A model generated the notes under the pieces. The model was given only the letters and a program-made list of their open reading frames with translations. It did not search any database and was not told the origin of the DNA. Both the position numbers and the translations under genes were made by a program. 64,000 nt of DNA from positions 7,524,341 through 7,588,340 of the forward strand of contig JAFREQ010000035.1 of NCBI GenBank assembly GCA_025331565.1. The letters run 5' to 3'. Source of the stretch: Holacanthus passer (Eukaryota > Chordata > Actinopteri > Pomacanthidae). Shown piece by piece: positions 1-13,889 of this stretch (positions within the stretch are counted from its first letter, which is position 1; every line of letters starts with the position of its first letter).

Positions 1-975
1 TGTGCAAGGTCATTCAGATGGATGAGAGACATTTAGTGAGCTGTATAATTAAATGAAGAGACCCCCAGGTCAGCATTAAGTTTTTTTCCAAACGTCCTCA
101 TGGTGCTATATTCATACTAGCCGAGAGCCATTTTTATGATATATCATTCACAGAGGGGCACTAATTACATAAATGTTGCCCAGGCAATACTAGCACACAT
201 GAGAAGGATAAAAACTATTCCAATCATCGCTGCACGAGAAAACTAGTTCCTCTCTCTCCTGCATCTACAGTCCTGAACTCACCCTTTTCCTCTCTGTCCG
301 ACCCCCTTTGGGATTTCCCAGACACCTGATTCAAGGTCAGAATTTGGGGTGAGCTAAGCCGGGCAGTGCCTTTCAGGAGAAGGATGAGGAAGGAGAGTTT
401 TACCCGAGGCTAGCTCTGTGTTGTCATTACTCTTGGAGTAGGGTGCAGGGACACAAAGAAACGGAGGCAAAAAAAAAAATTTGTGCATCCGGTGAAATTT
501 TATGCTGGAACAGGGTGAGCCAGGAGGATGAGAGGGAGAATCAAGTGATGCTGCAGTCAGGGTCAGTGCAGCCACACGGGATAATATTATGACAAGGCTT
601 AAGAGGGAATTTGTAAGCTTATTAAAAAAATGTGTACTTCAGTCTGTTAGTGTGGAAGACGTGGGTTTGTGAAGATTTCTTTATTACCACTTGAATTTAT
701 GCTTAATGGTGGAGATCACAAAATGAATAAATAAACATCCAGTCAAATCAGTGTTTGCATCATAGTTAAAGGCTCCTTTTCATGAATAACTTCTTCATCA
801 TTGTTAATGTTTAGTGAACAGTGTTAATTAAGAAATTATAGTTGGTTTGAAGTCACATTTTAGTTTTTTTGTTTTGTTTGAGTCAAGATAGTTGAACTCT
901 TTTTTAATTTTAGTCTAATTTTAGTATTTGTTTTAGTCGTAATTTTCTCAGTTTCTATATGCTGTAATGGATTTT

Positions 976-1040
976 GCTGAAGGATATTTCTCTTGGCTAC
1001 AACAACTCCCATGAAAAATAAGCATACCTTGAACTATATG
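976..1040 (+). repeat. 65-bp direct repeat, copy A
   Basis: This segment begins gctgaaggatattt and is repeated at 1211-1275 with the same length and no indel. I count about nine mismatches by eye. Similarity continues more loosely past the end: a gtcatctg followed by ttgatcac/ttgatcat occurs after both copies. It could be a local duplication or two insertions of one unknown repeat. Confidence 0.75.
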
Positions 1041-1210
1041 TTCAGTCATCTGAACATTGATCACGCAATCAGGTATTTGTCGCTTTTTCAGGAAAGTGAA
1101 TATATTCCACCTCCGCTGCCATTTTTCCCAACTCTTTAGGCTAAAGTTAACTGAAAGAATATCTCGTGCACACCAGATACTTTCTGTGCATGAGATACTG
1201 AAAGTTTTTG

Positions 1211-1275
1211 GCTGAAGGATATTTGTCTTGACTATAACAACTCCCATAAGAACTAAGCATACCTTGGACTATGTG
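1211..1275 (+). repeat. 65-bp direct repeat, copy B
   Basis: Partner of the segment at 976-1040, offset 235 bp, same orientation. The changes are scattered substitutions, mostly transitions, as expected from neutral decay after a duplication. Confidence 0.75.
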
Positions 1276-3419
1276 TCATACTTCTTTCACATCAATGAAA
1301 TGAATCATATCCTCAACACAACAATTCTTTATGGCCTCTGCATGTTTGGTCATCTGGCATTATTGATCATACAGATGTTATAGTAATCAAATTATAGGCA
1401 TCTGAAGGGCATCTCTGTCACTGCGCTATGTGATGAATTATAGGAAAGGTCACAGCCTGCTGGTGCTTTAATAAAATCTTTATTATCTGACAAAACAGAC
1501 TTTTTATATATTACTTAGGTCTTCTGCTAAATTCAATATCGTGTTTCACTCAGTAGAACTTCTATATACTAAATCAGCAGTTATAAATATGTATATTGTG
1601 TTGTCAAGGCAGGTAGGCATTATCTGTAAAACATCACATTCATTCACTTTACATAGAGCTAAAATGTATCCCTAGTTATGTTAAATGTTCGCTGAATTAA
1701 TTAGTGTCTATTTATGAGTTATAAGAAATCATCCATTTTCTTTTAGAAAGTGCAGACGTTATAGACCCTAAGCAACAATTTGTCAATGGAGCAAGGCAAA
1801 CTAACCTGCCTTCAGTCTACAAAGAACTTTGAGCTGTGCTAACATTGAAATTGATCCTAAAAGGGAATTAACCTACAGTACATACATGTTATAAAATCAA
1901 TCAACTTACATAACTGACATTTACTTTGGCAGGCGCTGTGAACGCCTACCAGCACCTCCAAAGCTCAGTAGTCAAGAAGTTACATCTCATTTGTTTCATC
2001 AGACTTGGAAAAACAATTTGCGGTTTTAGGGGAATTACATGCTATAACTATAACTATCAGATCAGCTGTGTGGACTGATAAACTGTTGTTTGAAGTAGTT
2101 TAAGCATGCAACTTCTTCTCGAGCTATTCTTCATTGATGTTTGTGTACAGATGAAACAAATAAGATATAACCTCTTTATAAGTCAGCTTTTAGAGGCGCT
2201 AATAATGTCTAAACTTTACAGAGAGCCCTGCTTTCGCTCTTTATGCATTACAGTAAAATCGATCATCTCATCCAGCAAGAAAGTGAATAACAGCATTTCC
2301 CAAAACCAGGGGGTCAGGTTGGTTGTGCGCCAAAGCAATAGTAATAAAGTGTATAAAGTGTATCACAGTGGCGCTTCATTGTCTTGGTGCGTGTATCACA
2401 CATCAATATGCACATACAGTCAGTGATGGTAGATGAGACGAATGTTGTGTAATGGAAATCTGAATTAATTTTGATTTCCTTGGATATGATGACACACACT
2501 GTAGGTGGAGGTTATGTAAGATGTGAATTATTTTGGCAAATACTACTTGAATACCCACTGATTGCAGTTTATTAGAGACTAGACAAAGACTAAACGAGGA
2601 CAAAAAACTCTAATCAAACAGACTTTGTCACGACGCTTAATGACGCATGGGTCATTGTGTCTTCATTTAAACGAACAGATCGCAGCTCTCTGTTATCTGT
2701 TTGTTGGCTTGAAAACTCCAGGCATAGAAACTTAAGAACTCTGAAGGACGTCATCGCTAACTTTTAAACATAAATACATTTTTAGCACCGTTTGGCTTGC
2801 GTCATTTCCTCAGAGAACCATGCATGTGAGTGCGTCTTTGTATATGGCTGCGAATATATGTGTGAAATCACTCTTTGACAGCTACAGCTGTAATAGAGCT
2901 CATCGCATTGTTCTCGGGGCATGTTATTGTCTCTTGTATGTGACTCGAACCCGCCACCTACTGCGTGCTTCTACCCCATTCGGCTGAAAGCCTGTCAACA
3001 GCCATTATTCCTAGCAAGACCTCTGCTGTGATCCCTGCCATGTTTCATCAAAGCGTGGCAGTTTATTCCAAAGCCCACTGTCTGAGCATGTTAGCTAGTA
3101 CTAAAATTATTGCATGTGAGTGTTTGTGTGTGTTTGTGTGTGCGTGTGCCCACTGCTATTCTTCTTCTGCCCCTAACCCCTTGTCATTCCTGGGGACGAA
3201 CACCAGCAAAAGGAGCTGAGCAGACAAGTTTGCCTTTCTCCAGTACTATTTCACAATGGAGTCCAGGTTGCGTGTTTGCGTGTGTGTATGTGTGTGCGTT
3301 AATAATTAACACTGTTCGTCGCCTTGCTGCAACACATCCCTCACACGCTGTATAAATTAAGGGACCCTGGGAGATACACATTGCCTGTCTACCTTGCACA
3401 ATGACTAATGCATGTACAG

Positions 3420-3442
3420 AGTGTGTGTGTGTGTGTGTGTGT
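3420..3442. repeat. (TG)n microsatellite
   Basis: Uninterrupted TG dinucleotides, in a wider TG-rich region from about 3115 to 3445. Confidence 0.9.
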
Positions 3443-4010
3443 ACACGAGTAATGACTTTTCCTGTGTCATTGGTTTTGTGCATTAGTGTTTGTAAGCTTG
3501 TCAAGGTTTTGAGTAGTTTTTTGTTTGTTTGTGTTGACTGGCAGTTCAGTTCTTGGTGTGTCTAGTTCATTCCCTAACATAAAGTGTTAACTTAGAAGAG
3601 CTGGCTGGCAGTTAGTTGTATGGGCTTATCTCTCTTCAGCATCCCCAAAATGGCCTTGATGCACACCCAGAAATCACCACCTTTTCCTCTTCAGTTTAAG
3701 CCTTTAAGGCCAAAACGCTCTGTTCCTGTTGTCCCTTCATATTGATTTGGTTGGTGGCCTGCAGATTGGATTAGACTCCAGCTGTAGTCCGGCTGTATTC
3801 CAGCCTGAGGGGAGAGTAGCTGTGTTGTGTTTGGTAGACAGGACAGATAGCTACTGTAGAGACAGTCTGATCCATTCTAACTTTATAGGGCATCTCCGGA
3901 GAGATGTCGCCCAATGAAAGCTAATATGGTTTAGACAAGCTACCCACGAAGGAATTCAACATGGTTTAGAGGTGTTTCAGGTCAGAGCTGTCAGTCGCTT
4001 GGTGAGTAGC

Positions 4011-4029
4011 ACACACACACACACACACA
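4011..4029. repeat. (AC)n microsatellite
   Basis: Short run of AC dinucleotides in non-coding DNA. Confidence 0.85.
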
Positions 4030-6254
4030 GTAAAGTGTATGTGAGGAGGCCGAGGGATACTGATGGAGAGCGTTGTTTACAGCAGGATGTGGAAGTGGAA
4101 ACTGGAACACAGTCGATGTAAATTGCATACTGGTCTAAGCAAGAAATAGTATGACTTACATTTTCCTCAGAGGGCTCAATATTTTCTGTCAGTGGTCCTG
4201 CTTCTTTTTTTTTCACTATTTCTATTTCAGGGTGTGTCCATGTCACAGTTGAGTTAGATCTTGACAACGCTGCCTTTACTGCCGTGTCCTCGCTGCTGAT
4301 AATGGCTTGCACCATTGAGTCATAGCTTAGCAACAAGCCTGCTAGCCTATTTTTGGTTTCAGGCAATTATCCACAATGCACTGTGATGGTGTGGTCCTAT
4401 GACACTTCCAGATTGTGGATGTAATGAAGGGAAAAAGGTCTCTATCCACATTTTTCCCCCCTCAAATAAATAAGGATGCTACTAAACTAGGGAGCTGAGT
4501 GACAACTTATTTATTTCTACTTTTTTCAATCATCATATAGTGATATCTTATTCACAGACACATCAGTGACACATGCAGGGAAAGAGGGCAAAAGGGCACT
4601 GCAAGACGAACAATGTTAGGTTATGGGATTGGAGGAAAAGCATTTTAAGATCGAATTATTGTCAGAATGAACAATTTTCTGTTTTTACCTCACATCATTC
4701 TTGCAGCATGCTCAAGCCTTTCGTGGGTGTTTTTGCATTTTAATTGTTGATGTATTTCATTTGTGCCTGATTCAAACAAGCAACATGATTTACAGATGCA
4801 TCTCAACGCTGAATCTCAACACTGCCATATCACTATTATTCTGTTTAAAATGTCTGTAATTGATTTCTGAGAATGTGCAATATAAATATATACTGAAATG
4901 GAGGTCATACGAAATCAAATAAGATGCATGAAATGCAATTAGAGCACTGTAGAACCAGCTTCCTCTGGCTCTGTTACTGCAAATCTAACATTGTGGGACA
5001 TTGTGGCTTTTCTTTAAGAAATGCTCCAGTGATTAGAAAAATAACAAAAACACCAATAATGGGTAAATTCTGAGCTTACAAGAGCATCTTTGCAGTAAGA
5101 GTAACAGTAACCATAAGACCAGGCTGAAATCCAGCTTCCCTTGCATGTTGCTGTGAGCTCTATCTACATCCTGCACAGTTCACAATATACCATTATGTGA
5201 TGCCACATTGCGGTTATGTGCCATCACACGTACACACCTGACTCTAACTGTAACAGACCAGACTTAACTGTGATGTTAACCCACTGAGGTCAGAGCACCA
5301 ATGATTATCCTCCATGTTCCTCTTCAGCCGCTGTTGTTATGTATCAGATTATAGTATGAGCGAGTAATGGTTCGGTGTGTTGTCGATGGACACGCACCAA
5401 CTGCTGCACTGACAAAACTCCTCAGTTATGTGACAGCCTCAAATACTCTCATGCTTTACAATGAAGGAAAGGCAGAACAAAGGAATTACTTTGGACACTT
5501 TGAATGACATTACAACGTTTGTGATTAATGTACATTACTTTCAAGAGAAAAATGAATATTTAAAGCCTCTAGGCTCGAGGCTTCTTCCGGTAATCCAGCT
5601 GCTGTAGAGACTGAAAAGAGGTAATTAAAGGGAGGCATTGATCTAATAAACTGAGAATGAGGTCAGTACAGTCTCAAGTCAGTCGCACTGCTGCAAATGT
5701 TCTTATGATGTACTGTAGCATTCACCCCCAGTCATTTCTGTCTGCGTATGATTTCTCAGTGTTCAAACTGTAATAAACATGAACTACCTGAATGACAAAA
5801 TCAACAAAATAATTGAGTCTCATGCAGATTGCATGAAGGATGTAACTACAGTAAATGTAGTTCTGCACTGCTCAGTGAATGAGCTCAAAGCTCATGGGTC
5901 AACATCTCAATTTGTCTTTGTTGTAAGCTCTGATTTAAGGTCAGAGTTCACGGGTCACCAACAGCTTTCTGGATGGGTGTTTTCTGCTGATTGAAGCAAT
6001 AAAGGTCATGATCTTTCTCTCTGTCTGCTTTGCACAGTATCTCACACTATTCTGTTTCTGTTCCGGCGTCAGCAAAATGACGAACATTTTGTCACCTTGT
6101 TTGCAAATTTTCCCTGTCATGTCATTCATCACATTCGCCATGAGACTGTTGTTTTCCCTCCCTCATCTGATATTTGCTTGGTCTTAGAATTTTAAATAAT
6201 CTCTATTTCATCAAGAGATGCATCTGGATTTCTCTTTATCTTTACCTATTACAT

Positions 6255-6462
6255 CAGGGAGAAACACTGAGAGCACAAAAACTAGGGAACAGACACAAAT
6301 GACGTGACAACTGAAAAAGGGAAAATACACAAGGGACTAATAACTAATGAAACACAAGTGACACAGAAAACAGGTGGGGGAAAAGACAAGAAGTAAAATA
6401 AAACATGACAAGAGTGAATTTTCAAAATAAAGCATGAACCGAACCACAGAACCGTGACATCC
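6255..6462. repeat. Probable interspersed-repeat fragment
   Basis: A-rich, C-poor segment with phrases such as aactagggaacagacacaaatgac and acacaagggactaat that I recognise from dispersed fish repeats. The family and the exact ends are not certain. Confidence 0.35.
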
Positions 6463-7099
6463 AGTCAGTGTCTTGGCAAACATTATTCTATTTCATGCCA
6501 GTCAGTGTATATTTGAAAACAGAGGCATATAGTGAACCATGAATCATTCACTATGGGCTGTGACACCAGCAGACTCAGCTGCATTCATTCATCAGATGAC
6601 TTTTTCTCTTTCAATTGTTGGTTATTAAAAAACAACACAACTTTTATATTCTGACCTTTATGTCGTCTTTTAAACACGGACATTTTGTATATTTATTTTA
6701 GTTTATAATAAAGTATTTTGTTTTTCATGTGGTCTTATTGTCTTCCAAGTGGGCTGGCAAATAACACATTTAAGTGTTTCACTGTTGTGTTTGTAGCCTT
6801 ATCAACTACTGCTAAAGTTGTATCTCTTCCAAGGCTTTTGCTGTGTAGTACTCAATATTTATTCTCAGTAGCAACTGGGTAACAACTAATACATGGATTG
6901 CACTTGTTTTTGTATTTTGCCGTAGACCCACTGATATGATTTAGCCGTTTTTAAGCAGTGGGCATGAACAGAAGTCTCTGGAATCAGGCATTCATGAGTC
7001 CTTGGTGCATGTGTAAAAATATCTTTTGTTCGTTCTGATCATTCGACCATGGGCTTCGCTTGAAGATTTCTTAACATAAAATCTCAACAAAATCCATTC

Positions 7100-7540
7100 T
7101 CTCTTCTCATTGCTTCTTCTGTTATGCTTTGCGTATCTTTTTAGTCACACAACCACCTTGTTTTCCTTTGTCTCAATCTCCTCTCTCCCATCCACTTCTC
7201 TTCATTTTCATACACCCTCTGTTTATGTTTCCCCTCTCCTCATCTATCTCTCTCCATCCCTTCCATCATCTTGCCTCTCCCTCTCATATCCATTCATCAC
7301 ATCCCTTTCTATCTATTACTTAGCTCATCTCGACCTCTCTCTCCCTCTCATGCCACGTCAGTTCACTTCTCACTCCGTCTTTGTTTCTCTCACCTGCCTC
7401 AGTCGCTTCAACTCTCCTCACTCCCACCGATCATTTATCTCTTTACTCTCGTGCTGTTTCTGCGACTCATTTTTATTGCCGTTCTGCTGTTGAATGCTGC
7501 TTTCTCACACTTCTTTTTTCCGTGTGTTCCAGCCCGAGAT
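7100..7540. repeat. Pyrimidine-rich low-complexity tract
   Basis: About 440 bp strongly biased to C and T on the + strand, with few purine runs. Four overlapping Ser/Leu/Pro/His-rich open frames here are products of composition, not genes. Confidence 0.7.
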
Positions 7541-7789
7541 CCCGTCTATATTATGAGCAGCATTTGTAGGATGATTCTATTACATGTCTTCTAACTGCTG
7601 GATAATTCAATAAGCACCACTGAGATGACACAGTTATAATCTACTTAATGAAGCCACTGCACTGATGAATTGTATGCTTTCTCCTCTTGCCATTTCTTCT
7701 TTCCCTCACCCTCCTCTACTCCTTTCTAACTCTTTCTCTCTCTCTCTGTCCCTCCCGTCTCTGCAGGGTGTTGATGGAGAGCCATTCGA

Positions 7790-10700
7790 ATGACAGCCGG
7801 GACAGTGGTCATCACTGGTGGAATTCTAGCAACTGTTATATTACTCCTTATCATCGCAGTACTGTGCTACTGTAGGCTGCAGGTGAGTCCACAGCTGCTT
7901 TCGCCCTTGGTTGCATTCAGTGTTTTTCAAGGAGGAGACCTGCCCTGAGTGTGGCATTTTGTTGATAGTCACAGGATTGTGTTAAATATTAATCTGTGTG
8001 GCAACTTTAATTGGAGAAATTGAATTTGCAACCCTCAATTACCAAGGATAATAAGATTGATTATAGGATAATAACAAGTATAAACTCAATGTTGTTTAGA
8101 AATTTTCACTGCAGCTTTATTGAGAATTGCAGCTGATTGGGAAGTGATGGCCATGATTTTTGGAGATCTTATAAAGCCTGGAGATGGTTAAATGGCAGTT
8201 GAATTGATCATGTTTCTGTAACCTATTTGAAATAAACATCATGCAATGGCATCAGATTTTGCACTAATGCTCAGGATGTGAACAATCATCAGAATTAAAT
8301 TGCAAACCAAAATATTTAGTGGTTTATAAATGGCCACATGGTGATGAATTCACCACATTAACAGATAATTTATTCTGTGGCCCCTGGCAAAAACCTCTCA
8401 CCAAATCTACCAAGTCTGTTGACACAAAAGTAGAATTCAGCAAAACTAGTCTACATCCATGCTTGTGGCTCTATGGGGCTGAACTTAGGCACAGATCTGT
8501 TTTGAGCTCAATGCGAATGTGCTAAAATGTGCTGACGCTGCTCATGCTGATGTTTAGCAGGTATAATCTTTACAACATTCAGCATCTTAGTTTGGTGTGT
8601 TGGCATGCTAACATTTTCTCATTAGCACTAAACGCAGAGTGCTGCTGAGGCTGATGGGAATGTCATTAGTTTTGTAGGTATTTTTAGGTCATTTAGTAGG
8701 TCATAAACCAAAGCATTGGACAAATTAAGATTTTGACCAGATGATGGCACGAGAAGAAGAAGTCAGAGAATCACCAAAGTTATTGCAGTTCATCCTGAGG
8801 AGAGCATGAATTTTTGGAAGACATTTTAATAGTGATCCATCCAATGGTTGCTGAGATATTTCAGTCTGAAAAAAAGTGGTAGACCGACCATCCAAATGAC
8901 CGACATTGCCATCCCTAGAGCCATGACCCTAATGTGGTTAATATGTAGAATTTAGGTTAATGAAGCAAAAACTCACTGTATGTCAGTTGTTCTTGATCCC
9001 GATGTCTGGGACTCAGAGCCTGCTGGACATCAAATCGAGGATGGATCATTATCGGAACTTGAAGTGAGTCATCTGCTCTACATCTAGTACAATAGAAGAT
9101 GTAACAGAAAATAGAAAATAATAGGAAAATAGAAGACCGATACAACACTTTGGGCAATAAAAGCCGTATCTGCACTCAAAAAATAAGCTCCAATACTTTT
9201 CATTTCACACCAGCAAGCAAAAATGTGTTAGCAGTTTGCTCTCGGCACTTCTGCCTCGGTCTCATTCTCTAAAAAGTCTTAACATTTTGCAAATCATTCC
9301 TTTGGTCCTTATCTCATATTAGTTAAATACAGTCTTCTATTTCATTTCTTACTATGGAAATCACATGGTGGTAATTTTTAAAAAGTCATTATGCTGTCGA
9401 TCTTTCTCTGGAGTTGTGCGCTGATATTCAGATCACTGGTCTTGTTCAGGTGCTCTGTGCTGCATAAGAATAAAATGAAAGTGGAATCAGGTGAAAAGAA
9501 TTGCTTTGTGTTTTCATGCTTGACAAACTCCAGTTAGGTCAAAATATCCCACTAATAACACAACCAGGATTACTGTTTCAGCTTGTGGGTTTGTTTCGGT
9601 TTTACGTTATACTGTATACTTTGTGTTAAACTGAACTAATCCCCTGTGCATTTTACTGCTTGGACATGCAATGGAGCATTTCCCGGCATTTCAATGGAGC
9701 GACCTCTACCCCAAAATCTGCTTCATCTTGTGCAACTGGACAAACGGGCCAAATGCCCTGAAAGTGAACACAAGAAATCACAACGCATGACACCCATTTG
9801 ACAAAAGCACTGTTTCAGACTCCAGTGGCCTTAGTAGCAGAGCTAAGACAACGTCACATACTCCACATACGTCACACAATTTTTAAATACTGAAAAGCGT
9901 TTTCATACCTGTGGGACCGAGTTACTTTTCAATGCTGAACACCAAAACTCGTTCTTGGTGTCAGAAAAAAAATGTGTTAGAGCAACTTAATCTTGTTATC
10001 GTGTAGCTCCTAATTTGCTCGTCAGGGAATCATGAAGTACTATCATTATTTTAGCTTTAATGTACACAAGATTTGGATCTCAATGCCTTAGTCCAGGGAC
10101 ATGAAAAATGTATAATTTTCCATGATGGAGCGTAATAACAATTTCATCAAAGAAATCCAAATTCCTGCTCAAGCTCAGTTTCAAAAGCTCCTCAGAGTAT
10201 TTTTACAGACCACTCCAAATACTCAAAAAATTTTTTCATAAGAAACATTTCTACAGCTGTGTTCAAGTATATTTTAGTAAACCCATCTTAATTGATGGAA
10301 CATAATGCTGTTTTTAAAAGGCATAGTGTTTTATTAATTGTCCTGCATATGTATATTGTGTTTCTGCACTTTAGTTGTATGGGAAAAGGGAGAGGGGAGG
10401 CTGGAAACAAAGACAATGAGCTGAAAGAGGCTAAACTCTGCTGGGGAGTTTATTCTAATCAAAGTCTTTTCACAATGCATGGATTGGTTTTAATGTCAAA
10501 AATATTTAAAGTGGACAAATGCATTGAAAAAAAAATGTCAAGACTGGTCTGATTATCTATGTGTAAATTTATATGTCTGGCTTTAAAATCAGGCTTACTT
10601 TTAGGCCATGCATATAGGGATTCAAAAGCTCTAAAAAGGGGGATGAGACATTTACCACCTCAAAAATTTGATGTAAAGCTCACACAGAGTTAGGTGCCTG

Positions 10701-12103
10701 TGGCATTGGTGGTTCATACATGGTTCCTCCTATCCATGGCTCCAGGTGTCCTTGAGCAAGACAGATTAGGTTAGGTCCTTGTATGGTAGCTCCCTGCCAT
10801 CGATGAGTGTGTGAATAGTTGAATGAGAGGCAAATTGTAAAGCACCTCAGATAAAAGCACTACATGAACGCATCACGTTTACAGAGAGCAACTGGGAACT
10901 AAGGTAACATTGCCAGAGTAGAAATTGTATGATTTGACTTTTCATTGAGAGCTGGTCACAGTTCTCAGGAATCTTATATTTCAGAGCAAAATCAAAAGTG
11001 ATCCTCAAATTATGGCTTCATATTTGTTGGCAGGATGCCAGGAATGAATTTGAAAGCAACATTTTGTTTGCCAGAAATAGCACCCATAAATTATCCACTG
11101 AAAAGTGGATTCTGTGTACAAGTCTGTTTGAACTGTAATTGTTGAGGATTTGGCGCGACAAAAAACACAAAAAACACACAGATGAAACATTTTAGCGTCA
11201 TCACATAGCTGTGGCACATGTGCAGCTCCACTGAGACGACACATGTGAACATCTTTGGTGGTGTGGTTGGAGAACACTTCATGGGGAAATGAGTGGGGAA
11301 GTGAGGTTATATTATGAGAGAGATCCTCCCTCTAAAGGGTGTTGAGTGAATGCATGCTTTCTTTCTATCCATAGAAAAGTGGTAAAAAGTGGTAATCTTA
11401 TGACTTAGTACTACATGATCATATTTATTATAATATGGAGGCTAACCTAGACTTTATTGGCTGGATAGTAAATGTAAACTGATTTGCCAAAGCAAACAAG
11501 CAAATGTAATAACTTTTTAAAATAATTTTTTTTAACTCTCTACTCTCTCCCTCATCTCTCTTACATTTGACATTTTACTCCCTGCCTCTCCCTCCCTTCC
11601 TGTCTTCTTCCTCTCTCATCTCTCACGCTCTCCATACCCCATCCTCCTTCCTCTCCCACCACCAGTATTATTGCTGCAAGAAGGAAGAGTCCGAGTCGGA
11701 GGAGGAGGAGCCGGACTTTGCCGTCACATCCCGCCTCCCACCGGTCCACTCCAATCACAACATTGTGGCGGCGACAGCCGCCGCCTCCTCCATTCCAAAT
11801 GGCCCTGCCCTTTTCTCCACCCCTCCGCTGGCCAGGAAACTAACACGTTCACAGACCTTCTGTCCATCCTGCACACACTATGAGCTGCCTTTCTACCTCC
11901 AGCCCCCTCAGCCGCAGCTCCACCATCAACCAGATGGGTTGAGGAACGGAGGTGACCGGATCAGCTACCGCAGCGTCCAGCAGCAGGATCTGGACCTGCC
12001 AGTGCCTGTGAACATTTCAAACTACCGTAAGCCAAACCTCGCCCGGTCGGTCACCATGAGGGACATGTTCACGCGCAGCTGTAGCATCAGCACTGATGTT
12101 TAG
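7790..12103 (+). CDS. fam163b: FAM163B, small single-pass membrane protein
   Basis: Two coding exons: 7790-7882 (31 codons) and 11666-12103 (stop TAG 12101-12103), spliced phase 0 as cag/gtgagt to ccaccag/tatta, giving 176 residues. The first exon opens at acceptor 7766/7767 and encodes MTAGTVVITGGILATV followed by a hydrophobic segment (about residues 6-26), the invariant FAM163 N-terminus. Exon 2 begins YYCCKKEESESEEEEPDFAV, which matches FAM163B, not FAM163A (FAM163A lacks the EEEPDFAV and LPP-HSN blocks), and ends with the conserved SISTDV. Human proteins are about 166 residues; the extra length comes from an Ala-rich stretch near residues 62-70 and a Pro/Gln/His-rich stretch near 101-115. 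The biochemical role of the family is poorly known; neural expression is reported for mammalian members. The annotated start has a weak context (C at -3), and an out-of-frame ATG lies 16 nt upstream. Confidence 0.95.
8521..8935 (+). repeat. Dispersed fish repeat (SINE- or LINE-tail-like)
   Basis: In the fam163b intron. It holds the recognisable series ttagcaggtataat, ggcatgctaacattt, gctgaggctgatgggaatgt, caaagttattgcagttcatc, tgctgagatatttcagtctg and a gaccgacc stretch before ccctagagccatg, which I know from many percomorph introns. I cannot name the family with certainty. Confidence 0.75.
10690..10870 (+). repeat. Dispersed fish repeat, diverged copy
   Basis: Contains the hallmark ggtgtccttgagcaagac, then gagtgtgtgaatagttgaatgag and ttgtaaagcacctcagataaaagc, a common fish short repeat that normally ends near tatataaatgcag. 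This copy lacks part of the middle. It lies in the fam163b intron. Confidence 0.65.
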
Positions 12104-13551
12104 CTGGGGCGAGGTTGGACCTCGGTGTAAGTTTATGCTTAAATGAACTGGGATGGCCTAGGCCGGACTGGGCTTGAGTCAGACTGTGTTTTTGTCATCT
12201 TGACCACTTTAGTCCAGTCTAGTATGGTCTGATCTAGTCTGGTCTTGTTCTCCTGGTCGCCTCTTGCAGAATGGAGAACTCAGATGGCTCTCAGGACAGG
12301 ATGCTCAAAGGTACTACGCTCAGGTCCGGGACCTTACACTGGGGCCAATGCAGAGTTTAAAGTATTTAAAAGATGTTAAATTATGGATAACATGAACTTC
12401 TTGGTTTGTTCAGTTTTGAATAGTTCTTTTTTAACAATAAGAATGGAACTTGTTTTACGATTTGATAAAGTTTGTGTAGCCCTACTTCCTCTGGATTCTT
12501 CTACCCATGGCCTAAAAGATAGACAGGTTCCCGCCATGTCAAAATGACATAATCGGCAGGGATTTTTCTCTCTGCCATAGCTGCTACAAACTAAATATGA
12601 TTAGGTGAAGTCCAGTGTTTCCCCCTCCTATGATGGGATGATCTGTCTGTTCCTCCATCCAGATTACAGAGATTATAAAATATCACTCATCACCAGTGGA
12701 AAGACTAGAGGAGGAAGGGGGATGTCGTGTTTTAGCTGCCACCCACAGACATTTTAGATAGACTTAACTTAGGCCATAATATTTTAAGACATAAAGGGCT
12801 CACAGAAGATGGAAATCCCTGCTTGTTTTCCACATCCTTTCACAGAGGTCTCCAGTTTGACGGGAGGCTGGTTTCTCTGAGCATCTGCTGACAACACAAA
12901 GTGTATATACAGTATACTGCACTTCAGCAGAGATAGGCCTCTGTGTTCTTGCAGGAAGGGTGGACTAGGTGCCAAAGGGGGATGGGTTCTTGCATTTGTG
13001 TGCATTTGTGCGAGTGTGCTTGCATGCATGTGTGCGTGTGTGTGTGTGTATAGCTCGATCAATCGTTATACCAGAATTCTTATTCCATACAGTCAAACAC
13101 AGTCTGTCATCCCTACTGTATGTATACTGAACCCAGTGGTGGGTTGCAATAACATTTTAAACATTTATTGTAAAGGGTGAAGGGATTGTATTAGTTTCCA
13201 TGTGCCACTTCATCTTTAAATTCATATTACAGCGTAGAATGACCCAACCAGATAATATGACAAACTCTAAGTGGGTTTGCAACTATTTTGTAAGTGTTTA
13301 TTTTACTGATTAATGCTGTAACACAGACTCAAGCTGTAGGTGGCAGTCAGAGGAGCAAAAAGTTTTTACGGCAACACTTAACTTTACAATGTGATATTCA
13401 TTATAGTTCCTCACTGAAGTTTCATTTTGTGGACTCTTCACTGCATTCCTTGTGTTGTCTCTGATTTGTTGATATATTGATTCATGGGATAAAGATTAAT
13501 TCACCTTTAAAGGCACATCTATAAATATTTAACAGGCCATAACATACACTT

Positions 13552-13554
<3 letters not shown>

Positions 13555-13603
<49 letters not shown>
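13555..13603. repeat. (CT)n microsatellite
   Basis: About 23 uninterrupted CT units. The reverse-strand Arg/Glu repeat frame is an artefact. Confidence 0.95.
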
Positions 13604-13608
<5 letters not shown>

Positions 13609-13889
13609 ACTCGTTGGACTGAGGAATATTTGCTCTTGCTCTGAGGTACTCAGAGAGTTCCTTCTTGGGATCCTTTTTATTTTCTTCGCTTGGCTGACCG
13701 GCCTGGCTGGAGGGCTGACATTCTGACTGGAGTTTTATGGACACAGGACATACATTTAATGAATGAAATTATTTACTGCTTGATTTCAAGAAGAAATGCT
13801 GGCGGTTGTCTGAGGGGCTTGAAGTTGATTGGATCGTCCCTCTTGGACCCACCCCCACCCTAAAATGGATGGTAAATGCTCTTGTACCC

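Larger units (their letters stand above)
1..7766. other. Non-coding stretch upstream of the first fam163b coding exon
   Basis: No convincing exon was seen on either strand. Open frames here are short, lack splice context and resemble no protein I know. The stretch holds a pair of 65-bp direct repeats (976 and 1211), small TG and CA microsatellites (3420, 4011), a probable transposon fragment (6255-6462) and a pyrimidine-rich tract (7100-7540). It may include the promoter and an untranslated first exon of fam163b, because the first coding exon opens at a splice acceptor at 7766/7767, but I could not place that upstream exon. Confidence 0.6.

Noticed and set aside
7110..7594. Several overlapping frames of 60-127 codons before fam163b
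   Set aside because: All lie in a pyrimidine-rich tract and are Ser/Leu/Pro/His low complexity.
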